A stretch of DNA of 64,000 nucleotides from Bilabrum cf. latius (taxonomy: Eukaryota; Bigyra: Bicosoecida; Bigyra; Bicosoecida). This document shows positions 63,476-64,000 of the stretch, piece after piece. The first letter of the stretch is position 1; every line of letters starts with the position of its first letter. The notes below the pieces were generated by a model. It searched no databases, was not told where the DNA came from, and saw nothing but the letters and a program-made list of their open reading frames with translations. The stretch covers positions 186,001 through 250,000 of the forward strand of contig OZ237735.1 of assembly GCA_965178125.1 (NCBI GenBank), in the 5' to 3' direction. Made by a program: the position numbers and the translations under genes.

Positions 63476-64000
63476 TCACAGCCGGCCCGCCTCCCGCAAA
63501 GCCTCCAGGTTGGCCTCCCCTCCCCACAGCGACAGGAACGCCTCCCTCTCCCCGTCGCTGCTCTCCTGCTCCCCGCGCTGCCGTTCCCTGCCGGACCCGC
63601 CCACCATCGACCGCTCCCGCCCCCTCCTGCCTCCCCTGGCCGCCGCCTCGATGGCTCGCATGGCCCCCCACAGGGGGGCGGGGTGCGACCCCGGGCCCCC
63701 CAGCAGCCGGTCCAGCTCGGCACGCACCGCCGCTGGCAGCAGAGCGTCCGCCATGCCGCCGCCGCTGCCGATGTCCCCCGCCCGCCCGCCCGCGGCACTG
63801 CCGCCGGAAGCACCACCGGTGCTCGGCAGCCTCGAGGAGGAGGAGGAGGAGGGGGCTGGTGCTGCTGCCAGCGGTGCTGCTGCTCGTGCTGCTGCTGCGT
63901 CGTCGGTCCCTGCCGCCGCCGACAGCAGCGCCTCCCCGCCCCCATCGCTCTCCCGCGCCGACGACCCCGCCCGCTCTCCTCTTCCTCCCGCTCCATCGCC
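63476..64000 (-). CDS. 3' end of a hypothetical protein (runs off the window)
   Basis: The minus-strand frame is open from the window edge to TGA 63476-63478. Near the edge it encodes Ala/Ser/Gly-rich low complexity. The last ~92 residues look more like a folded or helical domain (MADALLPAAVRAELDRLLGG, LWGAMRAIEAAARGG, REAFLSLWGGEANLEALREAGRL). No family recognised, and competing GC-rich frames exist on both strands, so it may be a chance frame. Confidence 0.4.
   Translation of the reverse strand, partial: GDGAGGRGERAGSSARESDGGGEALLSAAAGTDDAAAARAAAPLAAAPAPSSSSSSRLPSTGGASGGSAAGGRAGDIGSGGGMADALLPAAVRAELDRLLGGPGSHPAPLWGAMRAIEAAARGGRRGRERSMVGGSGRERQRGEQESSDGEREAFLSLWGGEANLEALREAGRL

Noticed and set aside
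62935-63996. 353-aa minus-strand frame near the right edge
   Set aside because: GC-rich chance frame crossing both a direct repeat and low-complexity sequence; composition is Arg/Gly/Cys-rich with no domain. The frame ending at 63476 looks more protein-like.

Overview
This is a GC-rich nuclear segment from a eukaryote, most likely a unicellular protist. It has spliceosomal introns with GTGAG-type donors, WASH-complex, tubulin-cofactor and glycogen-debranching genes, C2H2 zinc-finger arrays, and very large multidomain proteins. I could not place the lineage more precisely.

The central observation is the genetic code. Eight large genes on both strands are broken into several open frames only by TAG, and the pieces stay in one frame with continuous homology. 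I count 64 in-frame TAG codons in about 14,800 codons: VPS9-like 2, SWIP 2, PhoD-AnmK 9, FG-GAP 3, RND 8, glycogen debranching enzyme 7, giant LRR/IQ/MORN protein 29, zinc-finger protein 4. In-frame TAA and TGA are absent. All 15 confidently placed terminators are TGA. TAG therefore reads as sense, and alignment contexts favour glutamine. TAG models below are written on that basis.

Layout. 1-2.9 kb: VPS9-domain Rab GEF-like gene (-), sharing a 64-bp divergent gap with a secreted papain-like protease (+). 5.0-9.6 kb: SWIP/WASHC4 (-), three introns. 10-20.2 kb: a tandem array of zinc-finger plus clan-A glycoside hydrolase units (-). The first hydrolase is frameshifted, the second is intact and carries a 27-bp coding minisatellite, and a third zinc-finger copy is split by about 2 kb of AT-richer sequence. 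20.5-25.4 kb: a single frame joining a PhoD-like phosphatase ectodomain, a membrane segment and an anhydro-N-acetylmuramic acid kinase (+). 25.5-29.9 kb: integrin-alpha-like FG-GAP membrane protein (+). 30.0-34.4 kb: Patched/NPC1-type RND transporter (-). 34.6-37.3 kb: tubulin cofactor E (-). 37.5-45.2 kb: glycogen debranching enzyme (+). 45.3-59.6 kb: a 4,720-residue LRR/IQ/MORN/WW protein (+). 59.8-61.6 kb: three-finger C2H2 protein (+). 61.9-64 kb: truncated crotonase (-), tRNA-Lys-like fragment, short direct repeats, and the 3' end of a further gene (-).

Functionally the window is a mixed housekeeping neighbourhood (endosomal actin and Rab control, tubulin folding, glycogen breakdown, surface receptors and transporters) with no operon logic. 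The exceptional features are the UAG reassignment, the PhoD-AnmK fusion and the giant repeat protein.
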